DNA from: Burkholderia pyrrocinia
GTDB lineage: Bacteria > Pseudomonadota > Gammaproteobacteria > Burkholderiales > Burkholderiaceae
Direction of reading: 5' to 3'
Assembly (NCBI RefSeq): GCF_022809715.1
Contig: NZ_CP094461.1
Span: 558,001-622,000, forward strand
Length of the DNA stretch: 64,000 nucleotides
The notes below the pieces were generated by a model. It did no database searches. It had not been told where the DNA came from and worked only from the letters and a program-made list of their open reading frames with translations. Below, in pieces: positions 18,103-28,222 of this stretch; within the stretch, counting starts at the first letter, position 1, and each line of letters starts with the position of its first letter. The position numbers and the translations under genes were made by a program.

Positions 18103-21100
18103 ATGCCCCAGAACACCGACCCTCGACCGACGGCGCGCTCGGTGCACGAACCGGCGCGGCATCGCACGACGACGGCCGTTTCAACCTCTCCGCATGGGCG
18201 CTGAAGCATCAGCAACTGGTGATCTTCCTCATCGGCCTCGCGACGATCTTCGGCGTGATCGGCTATACGCGTCTCGCACAGTCCGAGGATCCGCCGTTCA
18301 CGTTTCGCACCATGGTGATCCAGACGTACTGGCCGGGCGCCACTGCGCGCGAAGTGCAGGAACAGGTCACGGACCGGATCGGCCGTCAGCTTCAGGCCGC
18401 GCCTTACGTCGACAACATCAAGAGCTACTCGCGCCCCGGCGAGTCGATGATCTTCTTCGCGATGAAGGATTCGGCGCCGGTCGACCAGGTGCCGGAAACC
18501 TGGTACCAGGTGCGCAAGAAAGTCGGCGACATCCGCGCGACGCTGCCCAAGGGCGTCGTCGGCCCGTTCTTCAACGACGAATTCGGTGACGTCTACACCA
18601 ACATCTATGCGCTCGAGGGCGACGGCTACTCGCCCGCGCAACTGCACGACTACGCGGACAAGCTGCGCTCCGTGCTGTTGCGCGTGCCGGGCGTCGCGAA
18701 GGTCGACTACTTCGGCGACCCCGCCCAGCATGTGTTCGTCGAAATCTCGAATGCGCAGCTGACGCGCCTCGCGATCACGCCGCAGCAGCTCGCGCAGGCC
18801 ATCGACGCGCAAAACGCCGTCGCCCCGGTAGGCACGGTCACGACGGCCGACGATCGCGTGTTCGTACGACCGAGCGGTGCGTTTAAGGACACGCAGGCGC
18901 TCGCCGACATGCTCATCACGGTGAACGGCCGGACGTTCCGGCTCGGCGACGTCGCGAAGGTCACGCGCGGCTACGACGATCCGCCGGTCACGCAGATGCG
19001 TACGAACGGTCACGCAGTGCTCGGCATCGGTGTGACGATGCAGAAAGGCGGTGACGTAATCGATCTCGGCAAGGCGCTCGACGCGAAGGCAGCCGAGCTG
19101 CAGCGCGGTTTGCCGGCCGGTCTGAAGCTGGCCGCGGTGTCCAGCATGCCGCATGCCGTGAAGCACTCGGTGGACGACTTCGTCGAAGCGGTCGGCGAAG
19201 CCGTCGCGATCGTGCTCGTCGTCAGCCTCGTGTCGCTAGGCTTGCGCACCGGCATGGTCGTCGTCATCACGATTCCGATCGTGCTCGCCGTGACGGCACT
19301 GTGCATGCACGCGTTCGGCATCGGCCTCGACAAAGTGTCGCTCGGCACGCTGGTGCTCGCGCTCGGGCTGCTGGTGGACGATGCGATCATCGCCGTCGAG
19401 ATGATGGCGGTGAAACTCGAGCAGGGCTGGAGCCGTGCACGCGCCGCGGCGTTCGCATACACGAGCACGGCGTTCCCGATGCTCACCGGAACGCTCGTCA
19501 CGGTATCGGGTTTCCTGCCGATCGCGCTCGCGAAATCGAGCACCGGAGAATACACGCGTTCGATTTTCGAGGTGTCGGCCATCTCGCTGATCGTGTCGTG
19601 GTTCGCGGCCGTCGTGCTGGTGCCGCTGCTCGGCTACCACATGCTGCCCGAGCACGCGCATCGCGACGGTCACGCGCATGGTGACGAGGTGTACGACACG
19701 GGGTTCTACCGCCGGCTGTCCGGCTGGATCTCGGTCTGCATCGAGCGCCGCTGGGTGGTGCTCGGCGTCACCGCCGTGCTGTTCGCGATCGCGATGGCGG
19801 CATTCACGCGCGTGCCGCAGCAGTTCTTCCCGAATTCCGAGCGGCCCGAACTGCTGGTCGACGTGCGCCTGCCGGAAGGCGCTTCGTTCGACGCGACGCT
19901 GCGTGAGGCGAAGCGGCTCGAAAAGGCGCTCGACGGTCGGCCTGAAATCGATCACGTCGTCGACTTCGTCGGCACGGGCGCGCCGCGCTTCTATCTGCCG
20001 CTCGACCAGCAGCTCCAGCAGCCCAACTTCGCGCAGTTCGTGATCACGACCAAGGACGTCGAGGCGCGGGACCGACTGTCGCACTGGCTTGAGTCGACGC
20101 TCGCGACCGGGTTCCCGACCATGCGCACGCGTGTGGCGCGGCTCGAAAACGGGCCGCCCGTCGGCTTCCCGATCAAGTTCCGGGTCAGCGGCGACGACAT
20201 CGCGACCGTGCGCGACATTGCCGAAAAAGTGGCGGACAAGGTGCGCGCTGATGCCCGCACGCGCAACGTGCAGTTCGACTGGGACGAGCCGGCCGAGCGG
20301 TCGGTCTCGTTCGAGATCGACCAGCTCAAGGCACGCCAGCTCGGCGTGACGTCGGAAGACGTATCGGGTTTCCTTGCGATGACGCTGTCCGGCTATACGG
20401 TCACGCAATATCGCGAGCGCGACAAGCTGATCGACGTCGACCTGCGGGCGCCGAAGAGCGAACGCATCGACCCGTCGAAACTCGCCGGCCTGGCGATCCC
20501 GACGCCGCACGGTCCGGTGCCGCTCGGCACGATCGGCCATGTGCGCGACACGCTCGAATATGGCGTGATCTGGGAGCGCGACCGCCAGCCGACGGTCACC
20601 GTGCAGGCCGACGTGCGCGGCGAAGCGCCGAGCATCGGCGTGACGCGCGACATCGACGCCGCGCTGTCGAAGCTACGCGCCACTTTGCCGACCGGTTACC
20701 GGATCGAGATCGGCGGCGCGGCCGAGGAAAGCGTGAAGGGCCAGACGTCGATCAATGCGCAGATGCCGCTCATGATCATCGCGGTGCTGACGCTGCTGAT
20801 GATCCAGCTGAAGCGCTTCTCGCGCACCTTCATCGTCGTGCTGACGGCACCGCTCGGCCTGATCGGCGTCGTCGCAGCACTGCTGCTGTTCGGCAAGCCG
20901 TTCGGCTTCGTCGCGCTGCTCGGCGTGATCGCGATGTTCGGGATCATCATGCGCAATTCCGTGATCCTGGTCGATCAGATCGACCAGGACATCGCGGCCG
21001 GGCAGCCACGCTTCACCGCGATCGTAGGCGCAACGGTGCGCCGCTTCCGGCCGATCATGCTGACGGCCGCCGCCGCGGTACTCGCACTGATTCCGCTGTT

Positions 21101-21269
21101 GCGTTCCGGCTTCTTCGGCCCGATGGCCACCGCGCTGATGGGCGGCATCACGATCGCGACCGTGCTGACCATCTTCTTCCTGCCGGCGCTCTACGCGACC
21201 TGCTTCAAGGTGCGCGCCGACGAACGCGAGTCGCGCGCATTGGACGTCGCGTCCTCGGAGACATGCTGA
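18099..21269 (+). CDS. RND-family efflux pump, inner-membrane permease
   Basis: 1056 residues, the usual length of HAE1-type RND pumps. Twelve transmembrane helices are evident, the first as LVIFLIGLATIFGVIGY. The proton-relay aspartate pair is in GLLVDDAIIAVEMM of helix 4. Large periplasmic loops follow helices 1 and 7 (FTRVPQQFFPNSERPELLVD). The run QTYWPGATAREVQEQVTDRI resembles the TriC/MexK-like branch. It uses the proton gradient to expel hydrophobic toxicants such as antibiotics, solvents or biocides. It is translationally coupled to the adaptor (18099-18102) and to the outer-membrane gene (21269). Confidence 0.95.
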   Translation: MNAPEHRPSTDGALGARTGAASHDDGRFNLSAWALKHQQLVIFLIGLATIFGVIGYTRLAQSEDPPFTFRTMVIQTYWPGATAREVQEQVTDRIGRQLQAAPYVDNIKSYSRPGESMIFFAMKDSAPVDQVPETWYQVRKKVGDIRATLPKGVVGPFFNDEFGDVYTNIYALEGDGYSPAQLHDYADKLRSVLLRVPGVAKVDYFGDPAQHVFVEISNAQLTRLAITPQQLAQAIDAQNAVAPVGTVTTADDRVFVRPSGAFKDTQALADMLITVNGRTFRLGDVAKVTRGYDDPPVTQMRTNGHAVLGIGVTMQKGGDVIDLGKALDAKAAELQRGLPAGLKLAAVSSMPHAVKHSVDDFVEAVGEAVAIVLVVSLVSLGLRTGMVVVITIPIVLAVTALCMHAFGIGLDKVSLGTLVLALGLLVDDAIIAVEMMAVKLEQGWSRARAAAFAYTSTAFPMLTGTLVTVSGFLPIALAKSSTGEYTRSIFEVSAISLIVSWFAAVVLVPLLGYHMLPEHAHRDGHAHGDEVYDTGFYRRLSGWISVCIERRWVVLGVTAVLFAIAMAAFTRVPQQFFPNSERPELLVDVRLPEGASFDATLREAKRLEKALDGRPEIDHVVDFVGTGAPRFYLPLDQQLQQPNFAQFVITTKDVEARDRLSHWLESTLATGFPTMRTRVARLENGPPVGFPIKFRVSGDDIATVRDIAEKVADKVRADARTRNVQFDWDEPAERSVSFEIDQLKARQLGVTSEDVSGFLAMTLSGYTVTQYRERDKLIDVDLRAPKSERIDPSKLAGLAIPTPHGPVPLGTIGHVRDTLEYGVIWERDRQPTVTVQADVRGEAPSIGVTRDIDAALSKLRATLPTGYRIEIGGAAEESVKGQTSINAQMPLMIIAVLTLLMIQLKRFSRTFIVVLTAPLGLIGVVAALLLFGKPFGFVALLGVIAMFGIIMRNSVILVDQIDQDIAAGQPRFTAIVGATVRRFRPIMLTAAAAVLALIPLLRSGFFGPMATALMGGITIATVLTIFFLPALYATCFKVRADERESRALDVASSETC

Positions 21270-22735
21270 TGAAACCCTCTCGTATCACATCGATGCTGGC
21301 CGCCAGCGCGGCGCTTGGCCTGGGCGGCTGTGCGATGGCCCCGAGCAGTACGCCGCCCGCGATACCGTCGCCGGCGTACTACGGCGCGACGCCTCAGGCA
21401 TCGCGCACCGCCGAGGCGGCGGGCGTCGCGCAGCAATTCGACGTCGGCGCCGTGCCTGTCCCCCAATGGTGGCGCCTGTATCGCTCCAGCGCGCTCGACG
21501 CGCTGGTCGATGAAGGCCTGCGCGCGAACCCGACGCTGGCCGCGACGGAAAAGACGCTCGCCGCCGCGCAGGAGGAACTGCGCGCGCAGATCGGCGCGTC
21601 GACGCTGCCGTCGATCGACGCGAACGCGCAGGTGGCCCGCACGCGCACGCCGGACATCTCAGGCGCAGGCGCGCAAAGCCTGCGCTACAACGTCTTCGTC
21701 GGACAACTGCAGGCGCATTACACCTTCGACCTGTTCGGCGCCACGCGATATGCGAACGAGGCGAGCGCCGCGCGCGTCGACGTGCGCGGTTGCGAACTCG
21801 AAGCGGCAAGGCGTGCGCTGGCGGCCAACATCGTCGGCACTGCCATCCGCGCCGCGGCGCTCGACCGCCAGATCCTGCTGACGGAGCGCCTGGTCGCCGT
21901 CGCCGAGGCATCCGCACTCGAAGACCAGCAGCGTTACGCGCTCGGCGCGGTGTCACACGTGCAAGCGCTGGCGTCGACGCAGGGTGCGGCGTCGCTTGCC
22001 GCGACGCTGCCGCCGCTGCGCCAACAACGTGCGAGCGCGGTTCACGCGCTGGCGATCCTGCTGGGCCGCACGCCCGACGCACCGCCGCCGGTCCCGTCTT
22101 TCACCGGCCTGTCGCTGCCGGAACATGTGCCCGTGGCGGTGCCGTCCGACCTGCTGAAGGCACGCCCGGACATCCGCGCGGCCGCGGCAGCCGTGAAGGC
22201 GGCATCGGCGGACGTCGGCGAGGCGACCGCCCAGCTGTTCCCGAGCCTGTCGCTCACCGCGACGATGGGGCGCGGCGGCTTCAGCTGGCCGGCGCTGTTG
22301 TCGGGCGCGGGCGGGCTGTGGGCCGTCGGCGCCGGGCTGTCGCAGCCGATCTTCCACGGCGGTGCGCTGCTGGCTCACCGGCGGGCGTCGCGCGATGCAT
22401 ACGACGCCGCAGTGCTGCAGTACAAGGCGGCGGTGCTGTCCGCATTCGGCGACGTCGCCGATTCGCTCGCCGCGCTGGACAACGACGCGCAAGCGCTGGC
22501 CGCGAACGAACTCGCGGCGCGCGCGGCAAGCGAAGCGTTCGACGAAACGGCGCAACGCCGCACGTTGGGTGCCGTTCCGATGTCCGCGCAACGGTCGAGC
22601 GAGCAGACCTATCTGAACGCGGAACTCGACGCGGTGCGTGCCGCGAGCCGCCGGATGACCGATACGGCGGCGCTGCTGCAGGCGATGGGCGAACTGCCGC
22701 CCGACACCGGCACGACGGTCGCGGCCCGGCAGTAG
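21269..22735 (+). CDS. RND efflux outer-membrane lipoprotein (NodT/OprM family)
   Basis: 488 residues with signal peptide and lipobox (LGLGGCAM). Two OEP repeats form the TolC-like alpha/beta barrel: conserved starts are WWRLYRSSALDALVDEGLRA and SDLLKARPDIRAAAAAVKAA, with the outer-barrel strand ATAQLFPSLSLTATMG. Start at 21269 is preferred over 21263 because GGAG lies 8 bases upstream and it overlaps the pump stop as TGATG. It completes a three-part pump with the two preceding genes; a hairpin follows the stop. Confidence 0.93.
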   Translation: MKPSRITSMLAASAALGLGGCAMAPSSTPPAIPSPAYYGATPQASRTAEAAGVAQQFDVGAVPVPQWWRLYRSSALDALVDEGLRANPTLAATEKTLAAAQEELRAQIGASTLPSIDANAQVARTRTPDISGAGAQSLRYNVFVGQLQAHYTFDLFGATRYANEASAARVDVRGCELEAARRALAANIVGTAIRAAALDRQILLTERLVAVAEASALEDQQRYALGAVSHVQALASTQGAASLAATLPPLRQQRASAVHALAILLGRTPDAPPPVPSFTGLSLPEHVPVAVPSDLLKARPDIRAAAAAVKAASADVGEATAQLFPSLSLTATMGRGGFSWPALLSGAGGLWAVGAGLSQPIFHGGALLAHRRASRDAYDAAVLQYKAAVLSAFGDVADSLAALDNDAQALAANELAARAASEAFDETAQRRTLGAVPMSAQRSSEQTYLNAELDAVRAASRRMTDTAALLQAMGELPPDTGTTVAARQ

Positions 22736-22751
22736 CCGCTGCGTGAGTCGA

Positions 22752-22787
22752 CGGACCGGCCGCGCGCCTTCGGGCCGCGCTGGTCCG
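22752..22787 (+). terminator. Hairpin after the RND operon
   Basis: CGGACC (22752-22757) pairs with GGTCCG (22782-22787), and GC-rich inner arms pair imperfectly around a TTCG loop. It begins 16 bp after the stop of the outer-membrane gene and lies before pqiA. There is no T-run, so it is a probable but not typical intrinsic terminator or a 3'-end-protecting stem. Confidence 0.4.
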
Positions 22788-22863
22788 CAATCTCGACGCG
22801 CGATGCCCGGCGTACCGTGCATCGCGCGGTGCCGGCCTTCGTTACCCGCATGATTGATTCCCG

Positions 22864-24198
22864 ATGAAATCCGACAACCTGGTCGCCTGCCACGAATGCG
22901 ACCTGCTGCTTCAGCGTCCGCCGCGCCTGCGCGCGCTGACGGCACACTGCCCGAGATGCCGCGCGCGCGTGAGCGGTGCGGCGCACGGCCGCCAATCCCT
23001 CGACCGGATGTGCGCATTGACGGTTGCCGCGCTGGCGACGTGTTGCATCGCGCAAGCCTTCCCGATCGTCGCGCTCGATGCCGCCGGCATTGCGTCGCGC
23101 GCGACGCTCGGCGACGCGGTTCGCGCGCTATGGTCGAACGATCAGCCGTTGGTGGCTGCGCTCGTGTTCTGCACGACGATGCTGTTTCCGATACTCGAGC
23201 TGGCCGCATGGCTGTACCTGCTCGTGCCGTTGCGTGCGGGCCGCGTACCGCGCCACTTCGCGTCGGTGCTGCGCGGCATTCACCGATTGCGGCCGTGGAG
23301 CATGGTCGAGGTGCTGATGCTCGGCGTGCTCATCACGATCGTCAAACTGACGAGCCTCGCACACGTGCTCGCCGGGCCTGCGCTATTCGCGTTCGCCGGG
23401 CTTACCGTGATGCTCTGCCTGCTGTCGACGGTCGAACCGGCCCGACTGTGGGAAGCGCACGACGAACTCGCCGCTCTGCAGCCGGGCGACGCCGACCATA
23501 CGAAACCGCCCCGCCCCGACATGACGCGACATGCGTTGCCCCGGACAACCGAAAGCAGTGGGTCGGCGGGCATGACGGCCCGCACCGCGGGATTGATCGC
23601 CTGTCACCACTGCGCACGCGTGCAGCCGGCCCACGCGTGCGGCCAGCGCTGCACGCGCTGCGGTTCGCCGCTGCACGCACGCCGCCCGCGCAGCGCCGCC
23701 CGCACCGGCGCGCTCGTCGCCGCCGCCGCCCTGCTTTATATCCCGGCGAACCTGTTGCCGGTCATGCACGCGACCTCGCTCGGCCGAGCCGAGGACGACA
23801 CGATCCTCGGCGGCGTCGCGTACTTCTGGACGTCCGGCGACTGGCTGCTCGCCGCTATCGTGTTCATCGCGAGTGTGCTCGTGCCGATGCTCAAGCTCGC
23901 GATCCTCGCATTTCAGGCGATCGCCGCCCATCGCGGCGTGCAATGGCGGCCGCTCGAACGAGCCCGGCTGCACCGGCTGGTCGAGCGCGTAGGCCGCTGG
24001 TCGATGCTCGACGTATTCGTCGTCGCGCTGACGATCGCACTCGTGCATTTCGGCTCGTTCGCCGACATCACACCAGGCCCCGGCGCGCTCGCGTTCGGCG
24101 CCGTGGTCGTGCTGACCATGTGCGCGTCGATGCAGTTCGATCCGCGGCTCATCTGGGACGGTGCGCCGCGCCCGGCCGCCGCCAATCACCAACCCTGA
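22864..24198 (+). CDS. pqiA: Paraquat-inducible protein A (PqiA)
   Basis: 444 residues made of two homologous PqiA domains, each with a cytoplasmic zinc-ribbon-like pair of CxxC motifs and about four transmembrane helices. Domain 1 has CHECD and CPRC, then ATCCIAQAFPIVALDAAGIA; domain 2 has CHHC and CTRC from about residue 243, then LYIPANLLPVMHATSLG. The conserved WSMVEVLMLGVL and WSMLDVFVVALTI helices appear once in each half. PqiA is the inner-membrane partner of an MCE lipid-transport system that protects the envelope. pqiB follows after 36 bp. Confidence 0.95.
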   Translation: MKSDNLVACHECDLLLQRPPRLRALTAHCPRCRARVSGAAHGRQSLDRMCALTVAALATCCIAQAFPIVALDAAGIASRATLGDAVRALWSNDQPLVAALVFCTTMLFPILELAAWLYLLVPLRAGRVPRHFASVLRGIHRLRPWSMVEVLMLGVLITIVKLTSLAHVLAGPALFAFAGLTVMLCLLSTVEPARLWEAHDELAALQPGDADHTKPPRPDMTRHALPRTTESSGSAGMTARTAGLIACHHCARVQPAHACGQRCTRCGSPLHARRPRSAARTGALVAAAALLYIPANLLPVMHATSLGRAEDDTILGGVAYFWTSGDWLLAAIVFIASVLVPMLKLAILAFQAIAAHRGVQWRPLERARLHRLVERVGRWSMLDVFVVALTIALVHFGSFADITPGPGALAFGAVVVLTMCASMQFDPRLIWDGAPRPAAANHQP

Positions 24199-24234
24199 AC
24201 CGGCTCCGCCCACTTTCTCGCGAATTCCAAAACG

Positions 24235-25830
24235 ATGTCTCCGTTTGATTTTCCTCCACCTGAGATCCGGCCGCGCAGCCGCTGGATTCCGTCTCTCGTC
24301 TGGATCGTGCCGTTCCTGTGCGCACTGATCGGGCTGTCGCTCGTGATCCGGACCGTCGCCGCCAACGGTCCGACGATCGCGGTCACGTTCGCCAACGCCG
24401 AAGGCCTCGAAGCCGGCAAGACCAAGGTCCGCTATAAGGACGTCGATATCGGCTCGGTCCAGACCATTACGCTCACTCCCGACTTCAAGCGTGTGATCGT
24501 CAGCATTCAACTGACGCGCGACGCCGCACGCTTCGCGAACCGCGACACGCGCTTCTGGGTCGTCCGACCGCGCGTGGGCGCCACCGGCATTTCCGGTCTC
24601 GGCACGCTGCTCTCCGGCGCATTCATCGGCGCGGATCTCGGCCACTCACCGCAGAAGCAGACAGATTTCACCGGCCTCGAGACGCCGCCTGCCGTCACCG
24701 CGGACCAGCAGGGCCGACGCTACCTGCTGCACGGCGACTCGCTCGGCTCGATCGACATCGGCTCACCGGTGTTCTATCGGCATCTGCAGGTCGGTCAGGT
24801 GGTCGGCTTCTCGCTCGACAAGGACGGTACCGGCGTCGATGTGCAGGCATTCGTGAGGGCGCCCTACGACAAATTCGTCAGCGTCAATACGCGCTGGTGG
24901 CACGCAAGCGGCGTGGATCTGCGGCTCGATTCGAGCGGCCTGAAACTCAACACGCAGTCGCTGGCTACCGTGATCGTCGGCGGTCTCGCGTTTCAGTCGC
25001 CGCCCGGACAACCGGACGCGCCTCAGGCAGCCGACAATGCGCCGTTCCGGCTCGCCCCCGACGAAGCCGACGCGATGCGCGACCCAGATGGCACGCCGCT
25101 GATGGTCGTCATGCGCTTCGACCAGTCGCTGCGCGGGCTGTCGGTCGGCGCGCCGGTCGATCTGCGCGGCATCGTGCTCGGTCAGGTCACGAACATCGGC
25201 ATCGAGTACAACGAACACTCGCGCAACTTCAGCATGAAGGTCACGATGGCGCTGTATCCGTCGCGACTGAGCCGGCACAGCGATACGGCGCTGCCCGCGC
25301 CCGATACGGCCGGCGGCCACGAACTGATCGAGCACCTGGTGGTCCAGGGGCTGCGCGGGCAGTTGCGCACGGGCAGCCTGCTGACCGGTCAGCTCTACGT
25401 AGCGCTCGACATGTTCCCGAAGGCGCCGCGCGCGAGCGTCGATGCGCGCCGCACGCCGGTTGAGCTACCGACCGTGCCCAACACGCTCGACGAACTGCAG
25501 GTGCAGATCGCCGACATCGCGCGCAAGCTCGACCAGGTTCCGTTCGACCGGATCGGCAACAATCTGAACGGCGCGCTCGCACATGCGAACCAGTTGTTCG
25601 GCCACCTCGACGAGCAGGTCGTGCCGCAGGCACGCGACACGCTGGCCGCCGCGCAACGCACATTCAACGCGGCGGAGTCGACGTTGCGGCAGGATTCGCC
25701 AATGCAGTCGGACGTGCATGAGGCGATGCAGTCGCTCACGCATACGCTGCAGTCGTTGAACGCGCTCGCGGACTATCTGGAACGTCATCCCGAGTCGCTG
25801 CTGTTCGGTAACAAGGGGGACCATCAATGA
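24235..25830 (+). CDS. pqiB: PqiB, MCE-domain (MlaD-like) inner-membrane/periplasmic protein
   Basis: 531 residues. One N-terminal transmembrane helix (SLVWIVPFLCALIGLSLVIR) anchors the protein. Three MCE domains follow in the periplasm: AVTFANAEGLEAGKTKVRYK near residue 45, then YLLHGDSLGSIDIGSPVFYR, then RFDQSLRGLSVGAPVDLRGI. The C-terminus is a long helical region (LDELQVQIADIARKLDQVP onward), as in E. coli PqiB where it forms a needle across the periplasm. It is thought to carry lipids between the membranes. The stop overlaps the start of pqiC (ATGA, 25827-25830). Confidence 0.95.
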   Translation: MSPFDFPPPEIRPRSRWIPSLVWIVPFLCALIGLSLVIRTVAANGPTIAVTFANAEGLEAGKTKVRYKDVDIGSVQTITLTPDFKRVIVSIQLTRDAARFANRDTRFWVVRPRVGATGISGLGTLLSGAFIGADLGHSPQKQTDFTGLETPPAVTADQQGRRYLLHGDSLGSIDIGSPVFYRHLQVGQVVGFSLDKDGTGVDVQAFVRAPYDKFVSVNTRWWHASGVDLRLDSSGLKLNTQSLATVIVGGLAFQSPPGQPDAPQAADNAPFRLAPDEADAMRDPDGTPLMVVMRFDQSLRGLSVGAPVDLRGIVLGQVTNIGIEYNEHSRNFSMKVTMALYPSRLSRHSDTALPAPDTAGGHELIEHLVVQGLRGQLRTGSLLTGQLYVALDMFPKAPRASVDARRTPVELPTVPNTLDELQVQIADIARKLDQVPFDRIGNNLNGALAHANQLFGHLDEQVVPQARDTLAAAQRTFNAAESTLRQDSPMQSDVHEAMQSLTHTLQSLNALADYLERHPESLLFGNKGDHQ

Positions 25831-26462
25831 AAGCGCGTGCGTTTGGTCGGCTTCGCAAGTCGGCGCGCATCGCGACGTGCATCGCACTCGCGGTGCTGAG
25901 CGCGTGCGGTTCGCCGCCGGTGCATTTCCATACCCTCGCGGTGGCAGACGATGCGAGTGCCGAGACCACCGCCGCGCATCCCGCGTGGCTGATCGACATT
26001 CAGGCCGTGCACGTCGCGGCGCCGGCGGACGGCAACCGGCTCGTCGTGCAGCGCGCCCCCCAGCGCGCCGACATCCTGGAGCAGGAGCGCTGGGCCGCGC
26101 CGCTCGGCGACGAGATGCGCGACGGACTGTCGACACGCGTCGCGTCCGTGCTCGGCACGATCGATGTTCACCGCGTCGCCCACCCGGACGGCACGCCTGT
26201 CTACCGGATCGCCGTGGACATGCAGCATGTCGAGTCGTGGCCGGCGTCGCACGTGCTGCTCGACGCGGCCTGGAGCGTGAGTTCCGGGGCCGGACTGCCG
26301 GCGCTGACGTGCCGCAGCATCGTTCGGGCCGATACGTCGGCGGGCTACGATGCACTCGTCGATGCGTATCGCCGCGCGCTCGATGCGCTCGCGCTTGGGA
26401 TCGCCGCGGGAATCCGTGCGGAAGTCTCGCACGTTGCGCCGCCTGCCGGATGCCGCATGTGA
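25827..26462 (+). CDS. pqiC: PqiC, outer-membrane lipoprotein of the Pqi system
   Basis: 211 residues with a signal peptide ending in a lipobox (LAVLSACGS). The mature part starts PPVHFHTLAVADD, the opening strand of the ABC-type transport auxiliary component fold, and contains WLIDIQAVHVAAPADGNRLV and RWAAPLGDEMRDGLSTRVAS typical of PqiC/YmbA. PqiC sits in the outer membrane and docks the PqiB needle. It completes a pqiABC operon with the two genes before it; the 298 bp to the next gene hold nothing recognisable. Confidence 0.93.
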   Translation: MKARAFGRLRKSARIATCIALAVLSACGSPPVHFHTLAVADDASAETTAAHPAWLIDIQAVHVAAPADGNRLVVQRAPQRADILEQERWAAPLGDEMRDGLSTRVASVLGTIDVHRVAHPDGTPVYRIAVDMQHVESWPASHVLLDAAWSVSSGAGLPALTCRSIVRADTSAGYDALVDAYRRALDALALGIAAGIRAEVSHVAPPAGCRM

Positions 26463-26760
26463 ACACTCGATCGTCGAAGCGCGCTACCCGCCGTCGATTG
26501 CGGTGCGCCGGACCAACTGGTCGATTGAATTGGCCCCTACGACGCGGCGAGTCGAATCGGGCGATTGACTTTGTTTCGGTAGCGGCTGTGCGGTCCGGTG
26601 CTCTCGCACGATCAAGTCACATCGTTATAAGAGAGTGTTCTGATGAACAGCGGACCGATGCAGCGCTCTTTTCCTGTGTCGATCCGACGTTTCGCGGGAT
26701 GCGGTGTTGCGCCCCTTGTTGCACCCCTTCAATCATTTCCGCCAACATGGACCACACAGG

Positions 26761-27279
26761 ATGAAGCGCACGCGCCTCACTCGCGAGCAACGCAGGCTCG
26801 ACACCCGCGAACGGCTCATCGCCACTGCTCGCGCACTATTCATCGCGAAAGGCTTTGCCGATACGAGTGTCGAACATATCGCAGAGGGCGCCGGCTACAC
26901 GCGCGGCGCGTTCTATGCACACTTCGAACACAAGCGTGAACCGTTGATCGAGATCCTTCGCCGTGACCATGATCGAATGATCAAGAGGCTTCGGTTGGCG
27001 GCGCCGGAGGGCGACGGTTACTGCACCGTCACCGACGCCGCGGACATCGCCGCCGGCTGGGAATGTTTCCCGCTGTGGGTCGAGGTGTATCTGTACGCGC
27101 TGCGCGATGCCGGATTCCGGCAGATCATGGACAGCATGCACGCCGAACCGGTCGCGCCACCGAACGCGACAAGCGGCGCGGCGCCCCCCTCTGACCGCAT
27201 GTCATCGTCGGCCGAACTAGCGGCGGTGCTCGGCGCCGCGCTGTTACGTACTGGCGCACGGCGCGACGAGCCGACGTAG
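26761..27279 (+). CDS. TetR-family regulator, short form
   Basis: 172 residues. The DNA-binding half is standard: LDTRERLIATARALFIAKGF followed by the helix-turn-helix IAEGAGYTRGAFYAHFEHK. The ligand domain is short and ends with LAAVLGAALLRTGARRDEPT, about 20-30 residues less than most TetR proteins, so the C-terminus may be clipped. The ATG at 26761 directly follows CACAGG and has no well-spaced ribosome-binding site. It lies between pqiABC and the TetR at 27424; a target cannot be assigned. Confidence 0.75.
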   Translation: MKRTRLTREQRRLDTRERLIATARALFIAKGFADTSVEHIAEGAGYTRGAFYAHFEHKREPLIEILRRDHDRMIKRLRLAAPEGDGYCTVTDAADIAAGWECFPLWVEVYLYALRDAGFRQIMDSMHAEPVAPPNATSGAAPPSDRMSSSAELAAVLGAALLRTGARRDEPT

Positions 27280-27423
27280 TACGCCGCGATGCGCATGCCC
27301 TGCCGTCCGTCTTCGACACGCGCCGGCTGGACCGTGCCCGACCGGCTAATCGACCCGGTCAACCGATGGGTACCGCACGAGCACTCGAGGTGACCTCGCC
27401 GCCGCCTGTGTCACCCCGTTGCG

Positions 27424-28173
27424 TCACTGTGCTGTCTCGGCCGCATCCACGACGGGCAGCGGCCGGCTTGCGATCTTCTCGGCTTCCGCGCGCTTGAGCC
27501 CCAGCGTATGCAGCAGCGTCGCCGCCGTGCGTTCCGGAAAATGCTCTCCGCTGAAGCCGAGTTCCTTGAGAACACCGGCTGCCGGTGCGCCCGGAGCGAC
27601 GAAGTTGAGTTCGGCGGCAATTGCGGTCAGCACCGTACCGCCGACTGAAAGGAAGCCGACGAATGGGTCGGCGACCACGAAGCGCTTCTCCGCGATACCG
27701 CGCTCCATGTCCCGCAGCAGGCGTTGACCCAGGCCAAGCGTCAGGACGCGCGCCGAAAAACCCTCGCGTATCAGGAAGTGTCCCCACACCGGCTCGCGCC
27801 GCGCGCGCATCAACGTATGTCGCACCGAGACGGAAATGATTTCCGCCGGGTCGGACAAGCCGCTGGCCAGGCGATCGAGCGAATCCGCGAACTCCTCGAA
27901 TACCGATTCCACAAGGGTCGCGTAGATCGCCTCCTTCGATTCGAAGTGGTTGTAGAACGAGCCGAAGCCAACGTCAGCGGCCTCGGTGATCTCGTTGATG
28001 GCGACGCCTTCCATGCCCTTTTGCGCCATCAGTCTGAGCGCGGCGTCCAGCAGGCGGGCACGGGTCTCACGCTTGCGGCGCGCGCCGCGCGGCTCACGCT
28101 CTTCGGCGACCGCTGGACTGGATGCTTCCGGAGCGGCGCGCTTGGGTGCCCGGCGACTCGGTGTATTCGTCAT
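27424..28173 (-). CDS. TetR/AcrR-family regulator, paralogue of the efflux-operon regulator
   Basis: 249 residues. After a lysine/arginine-rich N-terminus comes the helix-turn-helix INEITEAADVGFGSFYNHFE, nearly identical to that of the regulator at 15829-16593, and the shared LDRLASGLSDPAEIISVSVR. The gene is divergent from the dioxygenase/hydrolase/ligase operon and the promoter between them (28223-28251) matches the one beside its paralogue. It probably represses the catabolic operon; the near-identical recognition helix means that each of the two repressors might also bind the other's operator. Confidence 0.9.
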   Translation of the reverse strand: MTNTPSRRAPKRAAPEASSPAVAEEREPRGARRKRETRARLLDAALRLMAQKGMEGVAINEITEAADVGFGSFYNHFESKEAIYATLVESVFEEFADSLDRLASGLSDPAEIISVSVRHTLMRARREPVWGHFLIREGFSARVLTLGLGQRLLRDMERGIAEKRFVVADPFVGFLSVGGTVLTAIAAELNFVAPGAPAAGVLKELGFSGEHFPERTAATLLHTLGLKRAEAEKIASRPLPVVDAAETAQ

Positions 28174-28222
28174 GACGTTTCCGATGCTTGTTCGTGCCCA
28201 AGTATAGATTCAAACGTCTACA

